Made by a program: the position numbers and the translations under genes. Under the pieces are notes generated by a model that searched no databases, was not told the origin of the DNA, and was given only the letters and a program-made list of their open reading frames with translations. From positions 1-64,000 of the forward strand of contig JAJKFJ010021624.1 of the NCBI GenBank assembly GCA_027382625.1: a stretch of DNA of 64,000 nt, read 5' to 3'. This stretch comes from Tetmemena sp. SeJ-2015 (lineage: Eukaryota; Ciliophora; Spirotrichea; Sporadotrichida; Oxytrichidae). Of this stretch, positions 8,458-20,083 are shown piece after piece. Positions within the stretch are counted from its first letter, which is position 1. Every line of letters begins with the position of its first letter.

Positions 8458-10268
8458 TCATTCTTCAGGCTCTTCAGTTTTTATGATAGACTTTGGATTA
8501 TCTAGAATATTTTTATAGGTTTTAGGAATGCAATTTCTTATCAGGCTAATGTCATTCATGATTGAATCCACAGACATCTTGATTGTATCCATGTCTGCTT
8601 AATAGTCGGACGAGTTTCTTAGGTTCTTTCTCATTATATTGAATTAGTCAGAGCTCTGTTTGTAGTATCTCTGCAGTGCGTTAATCTCTTTAATGTTCGG
8701 TCTGGGATCATTTTTCCTTATCTTCTGAATCTTGAAAGCAGCAGAGAGCATATTTACTGCCTATCTCTTCATGTCATCTTTGTAGAGTAATCTTTAAAGT
8801 AAGTTATAGGCCTTCTACTCTGAACTATTGAAAAATAATGAATGCATCACTTACTATTGTGGTTTAGCATGTTCATGAGTGACAGAATGAACAATGAAAG
8901 CAAAAACACTCCCCAAAAACCGCAAACTACTTCTATCAATCTACCTAGATGGGAATTAATTTAAAGCTAATTATGATATTGAATTCGCATAAGTGTCTCC
9001 ATACCCTACAGTAGTCATGGTGATAAAAATATTCCACATGGCTGTTGTGATGTGGAAAAAAGTTGAGTTAACTGATCGTTCAAACAGTCTCAGCTGATAA
9101 GAGAACATTATCATGGATATTGATGTGGAAAAGATAACTAAACTTTAAATTGGTATGATCTTAAGTTATCCAAGAAATTTAAGCTTAGCAATTAGGAGTT
9201 GTTGACCATGATAGATTTTACTGCGTACATCTCATTTGCGTCCGCTCCATAAATGTCGCAAACTCTTTGAGCTCTAGGATCTGTATAGAAGGAGGTAGAA
9301 AGAATGCAGTTCACGAGGTAATGAATCCTCATGAAGATCATTAGCATGAGTAAGATATCGTTTGTATGGAAAACCACTCCAACATCATTTAAGTTGTAGT
9401 CCTCCTCATAAACTTTTTAAAACCTGTTTTGAAATTAGTAATTAAAGCTTAAGTATAGGTATGGCCATAAAGAGAAGGGTAGCATTGGATCAAAGTTATT
9501 ATGCACTCGATTACCATAGGCTTCCAGAGCCCAGTATTCAAAATATTATCATGGCGCGTAAGATATCTTTTTGTTCTCTTCCATCTCACAAAAAGTAAAT
9601 AGCCAGCTACAGTTGACAAAACTAAAGAAAACTTAACTTAAGGCAGTTCCTTACTTAAAAATAATGTGGAAACATTTGCTATTGTGTAAAATTTAAAGAT
9701 AATTATTGAGAAAATTATTAAATATGATTGCACAACCAACACCAAGCATTGCAAAGTAGAAAGATATGTACTCTGAGATCTTAAAATATATCTTCAAGCT
9801 TCTTAGAGTTTTCATCATCGCTAAGGTCTCCATAATATATTTAGGTAACTATTGTCATCACGGTTTGTATCATTAATATGATTAAATACGATAGATTTAT
9901 TTATTCTATAATTTAAATTTTTCTATCGTGTACATAGTGATGATTCCATCCTTGCTTGCATCTTAAAAGTTATAGAAGAAATTCATTTCACTGGCAACTA
10001 TTTGACAACCAACCATCAATATTCCTTTTCTGAGATCTTAGTCTAGCTGTAGGCAAAGTTACTCATTCTCACATCTTCAATAGAGGAAAGTTTGAGGTCT
10101 CCATCCACACCATCTAGTTAGTTTTCTATTTCGTCTGCATGATCTAATTTGCGCTTACCATCTACGCCTAGTAAATTAGCGGCGTTTGGCTTTGAACTAG
10201 AATTAATTAATAATTTCAAACTATTCTTACATGTCCATAGTCTTTTCAACAATATTTGCTATACCCAT
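8458..10268 (-). CDS. SK-like potassium channel, copy 3, scrambled in its 5' part
   Basis: Third channel paralogue, with TGA at 8458-8460 and the likely Met at 10268 (an alternative at 10238). The 3' two thirds are colinear but cut by small IESs: S2 (LVLSTVAGYLLFVRWKRTK), FYTDPRAQRVCDIYG, S5 SYQLRLFERSVNS, the pore TTVGYGD, HLGRLIEVVCGFWG in S6 and a helical tail ending KTEEPEE. A GT..AG intron near 9620-9650 lies before S2. The N-terminal cytoplasmic region and S1 are split between two interleaved clusters (about 9684-9833 and 9928-10104) and rejoin only in permuted order through five pointer pairs; see the separate entry. After unscrambling, the S1 region reads ISEYISFYFAMLGVGC then QIVASEMNFFYN, matching copy 1. 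Confidence 0.9.
8824..8852 (-). other. IES with CAATAGT pointer in copy 3
   Basis: ACTATTG at 8824-8830 and 8853-8859 (CAATAGT on the coding strand). Removing 29 bp deletes an in-frame TGA and joins MLNHNS to SEQKAYNLLQRLL in frame. Confidence 0.9.
8953..8980 (-). other. IES with AATTC pointer in the copy 3 pore region
   Basis: GAATT at 8953-8957 and 8981-8985. Removing 28 bp joins the filter TTVGYGDTYA to NSHLGRLIEVV, as in the uninterrupted copies 1 and 2. Confidence 0.9.
9139..9166 (-). other. IES with TA pointer before S5 of copy 3
   Basis: A 28-bp insert between TA dinucleotides. Removal gives SWIVIFSTSISM, the same length as the block in copy 2. The 2-bp pointer makes the exact boundary ambiguous. 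Confidence 0.6.
9174..9195 (-). other. IES with TC pointer before S5 of copy 3
   Basis: A 22-bp insert between GA/GA (TC on the coding strand). Removal joins IMVNNS to WIV in frame. Only the paralogue alignment supports the boundary. Confidence 0.55.
9684..10104 (-). other. Odd/even scrambled MDS cluster of K+ channel copy 3
   Basis: On the minus strand, cluster Y (10104 to 9928) holds segments 1, 3 and 5, and cluster X (9833 to 9684) holds segments 2, 4 and 6. Pointer pairs (plus-strand coordinates): ATGGAGACCT 10095-10104 and 9824-9833; TTGAAGAT 9790-9797 and 10073-10080; TAAGATCTCAGA 10029-10040 and 9772-9783; GTTGGTTGT 9732-9740 and 10005-10013; TACAC 9928-9932 and 9684-9688. Joined as 1-2-3-4-5-6 with one copy of each pointer, all junctions stay in one frame. 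They give VDGDL-SDDENSKK, LEDVRMSNFAYSQT, KISEYISFYFAMLG, VGCQIVASEMNFFY and ITMYTIANVSTLFL, aligning with colinear copy 1. Confidence 0.93.
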
Positions 10269-10862
10269 TCCCTATAAATAATATTTATTGGGAATTAATA
10301 ATCTTCATAAAAATGTAGACCTAATAAGTATAATGTCTCTTTCATTCTTGTAAGAGGAATCTCTAAAATTTTTAAAAGTCATTTTTGACACCGTATAAAC
10401 GAACTATGTGATATTTTATAATGACATTTCTGAGAATCTTTACAAACCTGAAATAAATTGTAAGAGTTTTATTTTTAATGCCATTCATGATAAAATAAGG
10501 GAACCCTCAGCTAAATTGATAGTCAATATAAAATGCTCTGATTTCAAACTTTAATGATAGATTAATTTTAACTGTCTTTAAAAACAATACTTTGCTCGGA
10601 CAAAATATACTTGGTCGTTAGCATAGCTATCTTTTAACTCTGATAAAAAACCAAAATTTTTCTCCTTAAAAATTAATGATAGAAGCAACCACTTAACATG
10701 AAGATTAAGGATAGACATTTCCAGGAATAATAATAATAATAATAACAACGCATTTTAGACGAACTAGCGTCTTGCGTGTTATATGTTAAACTTAGGGAAG
10801 CTATACAGCCACTCCCGTGTTAAACAGTCAAACAAATTAAGTCAACTGAAGTTTGAACGATG

Positions 10863-12499
10863 TCATTAGCTTTCGTAGCTTAGGTCATCACACTAATCTG
10901 ACCAATCTTCATCGTCGTCCTCGGAGTCATTTTTCTTCTCTCCTTTGAACCATGGTTATTCGTCTGGGGGTCTGGTTAGTTTCTGTTTGTATAGGTCTCT
11001 GAATCTCTCCCAATTACGTTTAGGGAGGTCAGTTATCTCATCCAGTATGTCAAGTGTCTCAACTGGGTCCCAGTCGTTGGCTATCTTGAGGATTCTTTCA
11101 GCCATGGAATCCTCGGTAATTTCCACTAAAATTGGCAAGTTGTGGAGGAGGGCCTGAATGGTTTGATAAGGACTTTTATTGGTATGGTTCTATACATAGA
11201 GAAGGAAAGTTTTAAATATCTCTATTACCTCTGGGGGTTAGTTCAGGTTATTATTGTCAATGTTGTTTTAGAGCCAGAGTTTTATTGAATGGAGGTTCAT
11301 GATTGGGTAGTGGATGAGGTCCAATCTTTTTTGTTAGAACTATGAGAGTTCATTATTCTTCTAGATATAGGCTGATTCCTACCATTTTTTCTGTTAAAGG
11401 TATTCTGGTTGGTACCATTTGAGATATTTTCCTTCTTCTGGCTATAGGTTTATTTTCTTTCAAGATCCTAGCTGAGTTGTTCTATCACCTTGTCCACTTT
11501 TCCTTTCTTGAAGAACTGGGTGATTTTTGGTTGTTACTTTTCTTCCGCGTAGACTACCTTATTGGGTTGCCCTTTGGGTTGTGTGAGGTCTACCATCTGT
11601 TATTTAATATCAGAGATGTTTGATTAAAGTTATTAAATATTAAGTTCGATTGATTAAACTTTATATTTAATAGGTTAACCCGTCGTGACGTGGCATTAAA
11701 GATAATGCGTCACCTATTATTAAGTTTATTTCTAAACTTTAATTGATTAAAGATTCACCCCTTTTTATTATTGAATAGTGGGTTAGGTTTCTTATTAAAT
11801 AGGGTTGTTCGAATCTTAATGGGGTTAAGGACCACTGGCTTTTGGTTGGTATTGTTCAAAGTGGGTCTTGTCTCTGAGTTTGCCAGCTCGGATTAGGATT
11901 TCAACGATTCCAAGGATTGTATTCTTGCGACCAGCATTAGTTTGAAGATCCCTATTGTCATTTTAGATTAGTTTAGTAAGAATATCAAGAGTTAGGGTAT
12001 CTTAAATAGCTTTCCTGAATGAGCTAAAGGTTAGAAGTAAAGAGATCCCTTTGATTAGGATGTTGTTTTTATCTGTGGGAAAGTTAGATTCCGTTGGTGG
12101 GGGATCTCTTGATTGCTTTGTGTAAGCTTTCTAATGATTTAGTCAGGGTATTAGCTTGAGGGAAGAAGTTCAGCATTTGGGATATGACTGGAATGATGTT
12201 GTTTTCAAGTTGGAGAACCATTTGCTTGTGTATTGGTTTAATGGTATGGGAAAGTTATTAACTTTCTAATTTAATACTATTTCCAGGAATAAAAACACTA
12301 AGAATAATTTGGTTATACCACTTTGTAAATATCAAATACCTCGCTAATTTTATAATTAATTATAAATAAAATAGTAATGGATGAATTTAAATTAGTTATA
12401 GCCCAATTTGAGAGGAGAATCTATTGTCATCACATAAATAATCAATAAATCATTAATAGTGTTCAACTTTGACTCAGAGTTGAACTTGTCATTATCCAT
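10863..12499 (-). CDS. Helical-repeat protein (ARM/HEAT- or TFIIS-N-like), unassigned
   Basis: Starts at Met 12499 (MDNDKFNSESKLNTINDLL) and ends after an acidic tail (DSEDDDEDWSDQ) at TGA 10863-10865. Coding blocks on the minus strand are MVLQLENNIIPVISQMLNFF near 12200, LTLDILTKLIQNDNRDLQTN near 11980, GIVEILIRAGKLRDK near 11900, a charged linker with ITQFFKKGKVDKVIEQL near 11520, then EVIEIFKTFLLYVQNHTNK and ALLHNLPILVEITEDSMAER with ILKIANDWDPVET. The pattern is all-helical with leucine spacing typical of ARM/HEAT repeats. The last block also resembles the TFIIS N-terminal (LW) fold of transcription factors. The gene is broken by non-coding pieces at about 11610-11830 and 12260-12420, probably introns or IESs. 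The family is not firmly recognised. Confidence 0.5.
11650..11750. repeat. Nested hairpin / inverted repeat
   Basis: An inner stem GTGAC..GCATTA AAGA TAATGC GTCAC (11685-11712) is nested within imperfect outer arms AAACTT..TTAATAGGT and ACCTATTATTAAGTTT. It lies in a non-coding interruption of the helical-repeat gene and could be a small eliminated foldback element. Confidence 0.45.
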
Positions 12500-13400
12500 T
12501 TTATTTGGATTAACCTAACTAATACTCCCAAAATGCAATTAAAATAATTCAAAGTTCAAAATATATTCTTTTTTTTGTTGAATATAAATTAGCAACGAAA
12601 ATATCTATTCTTAAATTAAATTCTACAATTCAAATTTCTAAATTTTATTTAAATGAATTCTTATTTATACAACTTTTATTAAAAAAATAAAATGATCAAC
12701 TATCATTTATATTCTTAAAAAATTAAAAATATATTTTAATTAAATCCATCAATATTCTTGAAAATAAATCTTAAGTTCATAATTTATTATGAGACAATTT
12801 GGTGATAATTATAATAACGGTAATCTAATAATTCCCTATTTCTGATTTATAATTTATTCAATTTTTATGTTTATTTTATTGGTAGAGTATGATTATAAGA
12901 TTTGAAGCTTTTCCTTTAATCATAATAAATTTTTATATCTTTGTTATTTTGGATAGATAAAAGAAGAATTCTTTGAGTTATCTTTGACTCTAGAGTCTTC
13001 AATTTTAGATTTATCTGAATTGATTTGCCTGAGTAGATTTCTCTGTTTTCTCCTTTCAATTGTTTATTATATTTCTTATCTTTTCCTTCTATGAGAATGA
13101 TTTAATTTTTTCATTGATATTTTATTTAAAATTGATATTTAAATTATTAGGGAAAGATAGCAACTAAGCATCTTGACAAATAGTAAGGTGGTGTGTCTTA
13201 ATTATTAATTGAGATGTTTTTCTATGAGTATTTTTTTTAGGTTAAATTTTAGAATACGATATATCTTTAATTCAATAGCAATCTTTTGAACTCTGAAGAA
13301 AAACCTACATAAAATTTAAAACATATTAATCATTTTTTATAATTATTTTTACTTTTTCAAGTCCTATTATTTCCTTTATCTCTGGTTTATCTACAAATTT
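12500..13400. other. Very AT-rich intergenic region
   Basis: Long runs of A/T with no coherent frame on either strand and no recognisable repeat. Probably intergenic, germline-limited DNA or regulatory sequence. Confidence 0.45.
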
Positions 13401-13439
13401 GGATTATAAAACGTATCTCTAATGAAATTTTAATGTGCC

Positions 13440-15390
13440 TCAAATAAAAGTGCCTTCATTTATAATTTTTTATGCATGGTTATAGAATAGTATCTTAAAT
13501 ATATTAAGGACCATTTAATCATACCTTTTCTCTTTCTCTAACTATTCCTTAACAGTTTAAGGATTTAAAAACTTCAGTCTTTCCCTTTTATTTAAATCTG
13601 CCTCATTCCCTATAAAAACTTTCTAGAATCTGTTAACTGTAGTTTATCTTGTAGATGTTGAACTAACATCTAGCTTATTGATTAGTTGGGAGGAATTTTA
13701 GCTTCTGACTCTTCTCTTTATTTCTTAAAGCTTGTTGGTAAAATTATTGTCTTCATTATATTTCTAAAGAATGGGTTTCTTGGTGTAATTTAATGAATCA
13801 TACTTGAACGACTTTATTTAGTTTTCTGCAAAAGCATCTTCATAGATAGTGTCATTGTATACTTAAGGCTCCTCCTCCTATATCATGCTTCTTGAGATAT
13901 TTTAAGTTGGCAGCTAAGAGTTCTGGGTCGAGTGTACTTGAAAATTATTCTTAAATGATTAAGGTTCAATCATACTATTTCTCTTCTAAGAAACTCTTTC
14001 TGACTCAAAATGGTTTAACTAAAGATTATTTCTTGCTGCAGGTTGATGAGCTATTTTACTTTAAGCCTTGAAATTCTTTTTAAGCTAAATATAGATTTAG
14101 ATTTAATTAAAACAGTTGATTAAATTATAGTTAGGAATTTCACCTTTTTGGCTTTTGAAATTAATCTTTTGTTTGCAAGATAAGAATTACAAAAATTATG
14201 AGATTTTACTTTAAGAGTCTCTATAACATGATTCAGGTGAGAGATAAGATGAAATTAATTTTTAAAATTTCATTATTGAACTAATTTTAAATACTTTTTT
14301 AATAAATCTGCGCTAAGCGCTCATGTATATAAAATGCAAACAGAAAGATTGCTTTTAACATAATTCAGTATGAATTTACTTGTAATTAGTTAAATTTAAG
14401 GAGTTTAGGTTGCTATCCCTAAATCTTTTTTAATTAGCAAAATTCTATTTTTCAATAAAATTATCTATATTATAATTGATTTTGCTTTCAAACTATTGCC
14501 CAACTATAATTTTTAGAACATTTTTACTCTGAAATCGGCCTTCTTCTTCATTATTGCTAATTATTTAAAGATAACTAATTTCATATAAAAATAATTAAAA
14601 AGGCATCTTAAAATGCCCAATTAAAATACCTGAAGAAAAACTCATCTAATTTTAGATTATTCATTTATAAAATAATAGAAACATAAATTTAACAGGATAA
14701 CTTGTTTAATGAATGGAGCTTAGAATTATTAAAATTGCCAAATTTATTATAGACTCTTAAATACTGATTGATGAGAGAGACTGATTTCCTTGAACTCTTT
14801 TTTAAGGAGAAAGCTCAGGTAATTTAAAAGGGCTTACAGCTTTTGAGATTGGAGTGATGATAGTTTCTCTGGAAATAGTTTTCTTTGTTCAGTCATCATT
14901 ATCTTAACCGAGGTAAGTTTATTACTCATTATTAGCTGACTTAAGATCTTAAATAATGAGAGTATTATTTATGAAGTCCTAAAGAAATTGATCTCTTTAC
15001 TTCGCTAATGAAGTTATATATGATTTTGCTTGCAGGCTATTATTTTACTTGTGCCTTTAGCTCTTTTTAAGTTTATCTTAGATAGAAGGTCATTTTTAAT
15101 CGAATAAATTTTCTCCTTGCAAAGAAGCTTCAACATATTGTTTATTTGATTACTTTATTTTTTAAGGTTGATTTATGATTTAAGGAATGTTTTGCTTGAC
15201 TCTTCTTCCTTTCATTTTATTGACAAGGGTAAAATATGACTAGTCCTGCTTATTCTTTGTAGTTAATTCTCTCATTAATTATCTGAGCTGCTCTTTCTTT
15301 CTTATTAACGAAGTTGCCTCTTGTGAGTGCATCTTCACAGATTGAGGTATTTTGTAGTCCATCATCATCATCATATCATCATTTATCTTA
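13440..15390 (-). CDS. Unknown charged, coiled-coil-prone protein
   Basis: The minus strand shows an N-terminal stretch starting with a run of Met at about 15375 (MDYKIPQSVKMHSQEATS), Lys- and Gln-rich onward to a TGA near 15095, and a second coherent stretch at about 13900-13480 (YEDAFAENQIKSFKYDSLNY; LNKRERLKFLNPQTVKEQ; EKEKRYDQMVLNIF). The region between (about 14100-15090) is AT-rich and fragmented, so introns or IESs are likely, and the two stretches might belong to different genes. The composition suggests a cytoskeletal or scaffold protein. No family is recognised. Confidence 0.35.
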
Positions 15391-15527
15391 ATAGCTTAAT
15401 ATTTTATTTTCATTTGTCTTTTATTTTATTACTCATTTTGAGATTATATAATTGAGTACAGATGAGAAATAATAAAGTATAAAACCTCTGTAAATTATTA
15501 TCGTTAATAATTTATTGTAGGATTAAA

Positions 15528-18500
15528 ATGGATAAAGCTTTATTAGAGAAGGTAAAGTCTCTCAAATTCGACTGGCTGGAGCTCAGAATGAAAGTTCTCT
15601 GCGATCATGCGTTTTTCAAAAAGCTACAAATTTTCCAGGAAAGATTCATGAATGCTATCCTCAGAAGACAATAAGATTTGAATTTAGAACTTGGAATATA
15701 AATTTCTGAGTATACATTATAAATTATATTATATTTATTATATTATATTTTTCTTTAATTGAGTCACTTAATAGTCTACAAAACATTATGAAAGTTTTGA
15801 GTGCAGTATAAAACCAGAGTACTCAGATTGACTTAAGAGAGATCATTTTCGAAATTAAAGTGTAGCTTGGACTTGTGGATTATAAAATGAGTGACTTCAT
15901 CTAGAGAGTGTTTAGCATTTAAAATCAAGAAAAAAATATTTTTGAGAACAGTTAAGCCCTCCCAGAATCAGAGCGATCCCAAATAAAATATCAACAGGGA
16001 ATCATGAGATTAAAAGATGCACTTAATTTGGCATAAAAGTAATTCAACGCAGCTTCACGCAATAAGTATGACATTGAAGAATTACCAGTGTACTTAGATG
16101 AAATGAAATAAGAGGCACAGCATGACGTCTATCATTTTCAAACCTTGTCAGAAGTAGAGGAATATGACTAAAATATATTATTTTGCTTTTAGAATTAATA
16201 TGTGTATCAAGTCCTTCACAAAAATAAAAGGATGCATGCAAAAGATAGAAAGGATGCTTCTCTTGAGGATTTAATGGCTGTTACTGCTACTGAACACTCT
16301 CAGGATCTCACAAACAAAATAAGATAACTGATCATTCTTGATAATTAAAATTATCGGGGAGTCTAAGACGGAAGCGATGACCTCTATTCAGAATCTGATG
16401 ATGGAATTAAGTCAATCTAATTAATTTTTTATCATTTAAGAGACTCATGAGTTTGCAAATATGTTCTTCAACGTACGGGATTTGAATGACCAGAGTGAAA
16501 GTGGATTAATTGACGCCAAGAAAATTAAGAAAATTGAGTTTAGTTAGTCAATTAAAAAAGAAAAGACCGAGAATAGTCTTCCATTCACTCATGATCAAAT
16601 AGACAGAGTTGTTTTTTAAGGCTCAATGAGAAACAAGGATTTGTGTTATTTATTGTTGCCTTCTTTTTTATTTTAGCTTGAATGATGCAAAGCAGTTACT
16701 TAAAAAGGTTGTATAGAATAGAAACAGTCACTAATCGATAAATAGTGAACTTTCTTTTGAAGACCCTGGGATATATTCCGACCGACGGCTTTTAGAATTA
16801 AATTCACTTCCTTCAACAATTGACGGCCATTTTGCAACTGGGATAGAAAACAAGTTGAATAAGGTATAAGTGGCAAATCCATTGAATGAGAAAAAACTAA
16901 GAAAACAACATATTATTTCCCGCAGACAAAAATCTTTTTGATAAAATAATGACAAACGGCAGTAGCAGCAGTAAAGAAAACTTAAACGACACTGTCTAAA
17001 GAGTTAAACCAAATCAATAGTCAAAAATATAGTCAAATAATCTGAGTGTATCAAACTCTATAAACACGAAGATCAATAATTAAAAAATCTAAAATGTCAA
17101 AGAAGCAGCCAGATAAATAAGTAAATCTTAATTAGAAAATTAAAAAAACTCCTTAAAATAAAAGATCTGGATTTCCTATCGGATTCTGCTAGTAGCTTTC
17201 AATAAGAGTAGGACTAACTTATCAAAATTTTGAATTAAAATAAAGCACTTCTGAAATAAGTGAAGCAGCCAATTATAATGAATAATTTCAAATCTCAAGA
17301 GTAGTCTCTTCATAATGACTACTAAATTCAGCTGGGGCCAAACAAATTAGTTTAAAATGACCAATAGAGAAGTTCATCTTATATTTTGTTCATCATTATT
17401 AAGGAGAGATTAGTCTTAGCTAATCTAAATAATAACAACTTTTAGTTAAATAATGTAAGACTAAAAGGAAAACTTGACAATTCAGCAATAGAGAATAGAT
17501 CAGATCAGCAGATTATATTGATAACTCTGGAGAAAAAATTGCAAAATAAGAGGGGTAGCAAAATTTCCTTTCAAAGTAAAAAAGTAAAGAGCAAATATAG
17601 AGTTATCAATAGGAAATAGAAAAATTATTTATTAAATGTAAATATAAAATGACTTAAATAAAGAGTCTGCTTTATTAAATTTATAATGGGACTCCGTCGG
17701 TTTTTAGGATAAATTTGGAAGAGATTGGCCTTCTATTATAAAAAAGAGGAAATTAATTTTTAAATGACCTTTTCCTTCAGCATTATTTCACACATCGATT
17801 ACTAAAATAGTTAACTCAGACAGTTTAATTTAAATTTTTATTCTTTAAATTTAAATTCCAATTTTCTAAAAATAATGATTGAAAAATTATTCTCTAAAGT
17901 GAATAGCAACAAAAAATAGAAGCCAAAGATAGGAAATAACTTAGATTTTTAAGTAAAGCCGGACTCTATCATTTTCTAAGAGAATGATATTTCCTAAGAT
18001 AATGAAGCTATCTTTATTACCAAATTTTAATTTAGTAAAGTTTTTTTTTAATAAAAGATGTTTTATTAAAATATTTCAAAAAAGCGGCCGAGCAGAGGTT
18101 CTACAAATTAAGGATCTGGTCCAAAGAATGATTTCAAGCAATCTTAAAAGCAAGAATAAGTAAACAACTAAGAATAACCCAAAAAATCTTCGATTAAGAG
18201 AAAGGATAGTCATTCTATTTTTAAAAATATGAATCTTTGAATTTAATTCTAAAATAAAAGCGAATGAAAATAGCCTGATTAAGTAAAAGGTGCCTTTACT
18301 GGATTTAAATAAGAAGTTATTGAACTAGAACTAATCTATGATTAATCAAAGCGTGAATTAAAGTTTTTATTAGTAAGATAGCAAGCACTAGCAATAAAGC
18401 GCAAATTAATCTTATATCAAGCAACAACAACCCACCACAATAAAAGCTCATTCAAAAATGCCCTCTTAATAAGCCCACTTATATTCTGATTTCATAAACT

Positions 18501-18811
18501 CCTATGCTTCCTAATCTCATGTAAACAATAAACAAATTAGTGAGGAAATGAAGAGAAGCAAGTCTTCAGGAGGATTATTTGAAAAATAAAGTTAGGATAA
18601 TAAGAAAGGAAAACAGAACCCTAGTAGAAAAGGCAGTGCAGTCAAAACTAAAGAAAATTAGCAATAAAAATCTGTCAAAGGCACAACGTAAAACGAAATG
18701 AGAAGAAGTAAGAGCACTAAAAAACATTAACTTGGATAAGCTATTCAAAATTAAGAGAAAAATGAAATCACAAGACACAAGTCTGTCAAACGCCTGATAT
18801 TTATGGAATGA
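15528..18811 (+). CDS. Large unknown Ser/Gln/Asn-rich protein
   Basis: Begins with AAAATG at 15528 (MDKALLEKVKSLKFDWLELR). After a frame change near 15680-15790 it continues as a helical segment (LREIIFEIKVQLGLVDYKMS; LKDALNLAQKQFNAASRNKY; LPVYLDEMKQEAQHDVYHF; DASLEDLMAVTATEHSQDL). A second frame change near 16440 leads into FANMFFNVRDLNDQSESGL and then a long low-complexity tail rich in Ser, Asn, Gln and Lys. The last clear block is NEITRHKSVKRLIFME, with TGA at 18809-18811. The helical N-terminal half and disordered C-terminal half suggest a structural or scaffold protein. The frame changes probably mark IESs; pointers were not resolved. It may be two genes split near 16450-16900. Confidence 0.4.
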
Positions 18812-18908
18812 CTTTGAATTATAATTTTAACAACATAATAAGTATATTTGTGCTATGATAAATCATACCGCTTGAAATAAGAAATCTATTCAATAGAAAT
18901 AAATTAAA

Positions 18909-19787
18909 ATGGAATCTGCCGTCTAGTCTCTTAGACCTTCTGATGAAGCAATAGCAAAATACTTTACATAAGAAGCACTTGACTTTGAGCCCTCAGAACA
19001 AGATATTTTCATCACCATATCAAAAGGTCATTAGAGATTAATTTTCTCACCTCCAAGAGTTCTTGATGAAATTGAGGAAAAGTATTTAAGAGAATTTAGA
19101 GATCACTTTAAATCGAAGAATTTAGAAATTCCTCCCGGATACGATGACAACACTCTACTAATTTTACGATTTTTGCAAGGATCAGGTTTCGTTTACGATA
19201 AAGCAGAGCAAGCAATTCTAGAGCATTATAAATGGAGAAAGGATGCTTTTCCCATGGACCCTACGCCTTTTATGGATTACTTAAATCAAGGCATAATCTA
19301 TGCACATTAAAGGGACAAGGGTTTCAGACCTTTAATAATCATAAATGTTGAAAGATTAGTGGCTTCAAATATTCCATAAGAACTTCTTGTAAATATGACA
19401 GACTTCGTACTTGAGTATCTTGTCTAAAACTGTCTCTATCCATCTAAAATTGAAAACTGGAGTGTTATTGTTGATCTACACAATATTGGTCTAACTTAGA
19501 TCCCTCAGACTCTTTTAAAGACTATGATAAAGTCAATTCAGGGAAAGTTCAGAGCAAGAATGTTCAAAATGTACGCCATCAACGTCCCTTGGTTGGTAAG
19601 AGGACTCTATTCTATAGCAAAAGCCATGCTTGATGAATACACGCTCTCAAAGATTTTCGTACTCAGCACAGATTATCACGAAACTATCCTTAAAACTATT
19701 GATAGAAAAAGTCTCGAAGAAAAGTACGGCGGCACTATAAGAGATAAAACATCTGGATTCTGGCCACCTGATATGCTCCCTAAATGA
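18909..19787 (+). CDS. CRAL-TRIO (Sec14-like) lipid-binding protein
   Basis: Complete uninterrupted frame of 292 codons, from AAAATG at 18909 to TGA at 19785-19787, with about 13 TAA/TAG codons read as Gln. The N-terminal helical domain contains LLILRFLQGSGFVYDKAEQ, the typical CRAL-TRIO-N motif, followed by HYKWRKDAFP. The lipid-binding lobe has RPLIIINVERL, a central WSVIVDLHNIGL and MFKMYAINVPWLVRGLYSIA, ending with EEKYGGTIRDK, the usual GG motif before the C-terminus. Such proteins bind and exchange phosphoinositides or other small lipids at membranes. It is a single long germline segment without IES or intron, flanked by short spacers, so it is one of the cleanest genes here. Confidence 0.93.
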
Positions 19788-20083
19788 GTAATGCAAATTA
19801 TCAGAATTGCAAATTTTATTAGATCTTCAAGTTTAATCTAGAAAGTACCTCAAAGAGTGATTTTCCATAAATTGAGAGTTATGATTTATATTCTTTACCT
19901 TAAATTAACTTTATGATAGGATGTTTTAAGCTCTTCTTTAATTGAGCCAAAAATTCTACCAGTTCAATTATATTAAACCTTTATTCCACAACTATAGAAA
20001 TTTAAGCTGATACTGTGAGTAATTTATTTTATGAAATCTTTGGTAGGTAGTGTATTACAGTTTGTAATATCACGGCTACATTT
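19788..20083. other. Intergenic spacer
   Basis: AT-rich, with no coherent frame. It separates the converging 3' ends of the CRAL-TRIO gene and zinc-finger gene 1. Confidence 0.5.

Noticed and set aside
15355..15380. ATC/ATG trinucleotide run as a microsatellite feature.
   Set aside because: Only a few repeats; it encodes a short Met run at the apparent start of a minus-strand gene.
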